This document shows positions 62,965 to 64,000 of a stretch of 64,000 bases of DNA, in pieces (the first letter of the stretch is position 1; each line of letters starts with the position of its first letter). A program made the position numbers and the translations under genes. The stretch spans positions 1,363,387 to 1,427,386 of the forward strand of contig OY482853.1 in NCBI GenBank assembly GCA_960531495.1, written 5' to 3'. A model generated the notes under the pieces. That model was given only the letters and a program-made list of their open reading frames with translations, made no database searches and was not told the origin of the DNA. This stretch comes from Zeus faber. Its lineage: Eukaryota > Chordata > Actinopteri > Zeiformes > Zeidae.

Positions 62965-63318
62965 TACTACACACATATGCTATAACACACACACACTACT
63001 ACACACACATGCTATAACACACACACACACTACTACACACATATGCTATAACACACACACACACTACTACACACACATGCTATAACACACACACACACAC
63101 ACACACTACTACACACATATGCTATAACACACACACACACTACTACACACACATGCTATAACACACACACACACACACACACACTACTACACACACATGC
63201 TATAACACACACACACACACACACACTACTACACACACATGCTATAACACACACACACACACACACACACACTATTACACACACATGCTATAACACACAC
63301 ACACACACACACACACCA
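60178..63318. repeat. 3.1-kb CA-rich complex minisatellite upstream of the ostn start codon
   Basis: The core ctactacacacacatgctat, then aacacacac, recurs about 60 times with variable (CA)n length. The left third is a looser (ctactacacaca)n region. Large blocks are repeated, for example 61,905-62,220 against 62,335-62,640. On the ostn strand it lies immediately before the first coding exon. Confidence 0.97.
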
Positions 63319-63505
63319 GTGGGTTCACAGCATCTGACGTCATCCATCCAAAAAAAAGGGTTTATCAGCGACGTAGAGAAGAGGAAAACCAACTTTCTTC
63401 AGTACTAGTACTAGTATGTGTATAGTACTACTACACACATGCTACTAGTGTGTAGTACTAGTGTGTCGTAGTGTGTGTGTGTGTGTATGTGTGTGGGGGG
63501 GGGGT

Positions 63506-63541
<36 letters not shown>

Positions 63542-63598
63542 TGGGGGGGGGGTTGTGTGTGTAGTGTGTGTAGTAGTGTGTGTGCAGTAGTAGTAGTA

Positions 63599-63639
<41 letters not shown>

Positions 63640-63935
63640 TATGTAGTAGTGTGTGTGTAGTAGACTCTCCGGAGGCTCGTCAGGTTTCAGAGATACCCAG
63701 CTGATGTGTTTACCTTTACCCATAATCCATCTGTGAAAACACGGGGAGCGGTGGGAGCGGTGGGAGCGGTGGGAGCGGTGGGAGCGGTGCGATACGACAG
63801 GAAGTTCTAATATTATCTGTGGCTAACGCTGCTAGCTAACGGTCAGACCTGAGCCGCTCCCTCCAAACAAACACATGACATCACCTGTCTGCCTGTCCGT
63901 CTGTTTGTCAGTCTGCCTGGCTGCCTGAACCTGTG
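63319..63935. other. Flank with GT/G-run microsatellites and 10-bp repeats
   Basis: GT runs interrupted by ggggggggg lie at 63,468-63,652. A short tandem array of gggagcggt units is at 63,745-63,790. A minus frame opening MGKGKHISWVSLKPDEPPE at 63,723 is not recognised. An ostn promoter or 5' exon could lie here but was not identified. Confidence 0.5.
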
Positions 63936-63939
63936 CGAA

Positions 63940-64000
63940 GGATGGTGAGACACCCAGGTGCACATGGGGAGAACATGCAGACTCCAGACAGAAAGGCTCC
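63940..64000 (-). mobile_element. SINE-like element cut by the window edge
   Basis: The reverse complement of the last 40 bases reads ggagcctttctgtctggagt and then ctgcatgttctcccc. This matches the body of the element at 32,289-32,712. Confidence 0.7.

Overview
The window is vertebrate nuclear DNA, most likely from a teleost fish. It has split genes with GT-AG introns, teleost-type LINEs and tRNA-derived SINEs, and very abundant tandem repeats. All exon models were read by eye and checked for continuous reading frame across every junction. Homology statements come from memory of the families, not from searches.

Layout. (1) 1-4.3 kb has no recognisable gene; it holds a 32-bp minisatellite, a MITE-like element and a SINE-like fragment. 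(2) About 4.4-11.94 kb, + strand: a multi-exon gene for a zinc-finger / tyrosine-recombinase protein of Crypton type, with its zinc-finger exon duplicated in tandem. (3) 14.27-18.54 kb, + strand: 13 exons of an ACAP-family Arf GTPase-activating protein (PH, ArfGAP, ankyrin repeats); the BAR exons expected upstream are not visible. (4) 20.03-21.34 kb, - strand: complete two-exon wdr74 (ribosome biogenesis). It shares a CRE/E2F/YY1-type promoter with a divergent start codon at 21,537 that opens straight into a 55-copy, 30-bp minisatellite. (5) 21.6-30.35 kb: almost unbroken tandem repeats, namely the 30-bp array, an 18-bp array grown inside a LINE 3' tail, and a 2.8-kb AT-only array. (6) 30.6-48.95 kb, + strand: complete iws1 (transcription elongation factor partner of SPT6). 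Its introns carry an intact 971-codon LINE, an RTE-type LINE relic, SINEs and a pyrimidine-only array. The gene has two equal-sized, homologous alternative last coding exons and possibly a third alternative end. (7) 49.5-52.0 kb: an RTE-type LINE copy with a perfect 16-bp target duplication. (8) 53.8-58.4 kb: a decayed, 5'-truncated L1-type LINE with a G-rich tail region. (9) 58.54-60.17 kb, - strand: complete ostn (osteocrin/musclin), whose start codon sits beside a 3.1-kb CA-rich array (60.2-63.3 kb).

The genes do not form a pathway or operon. Wdr74 and iws1 are housekeeping nuclear genes, ACAP acts in endosomal traffic, and ostn encodes a secreted peptide. The points most worth following are the duplicated terminal exon of iws1, the LINE-tail origin of the 18-bp array, the minisatellite read in frame from a housekeeping-type start, the module duplication in the recombinase-like gene, and the missing BAR half of ACAP. 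No CRISPR array, rRNA, certain tRNA gene, or retroviral, LTR or Polinton-like element was recognised.
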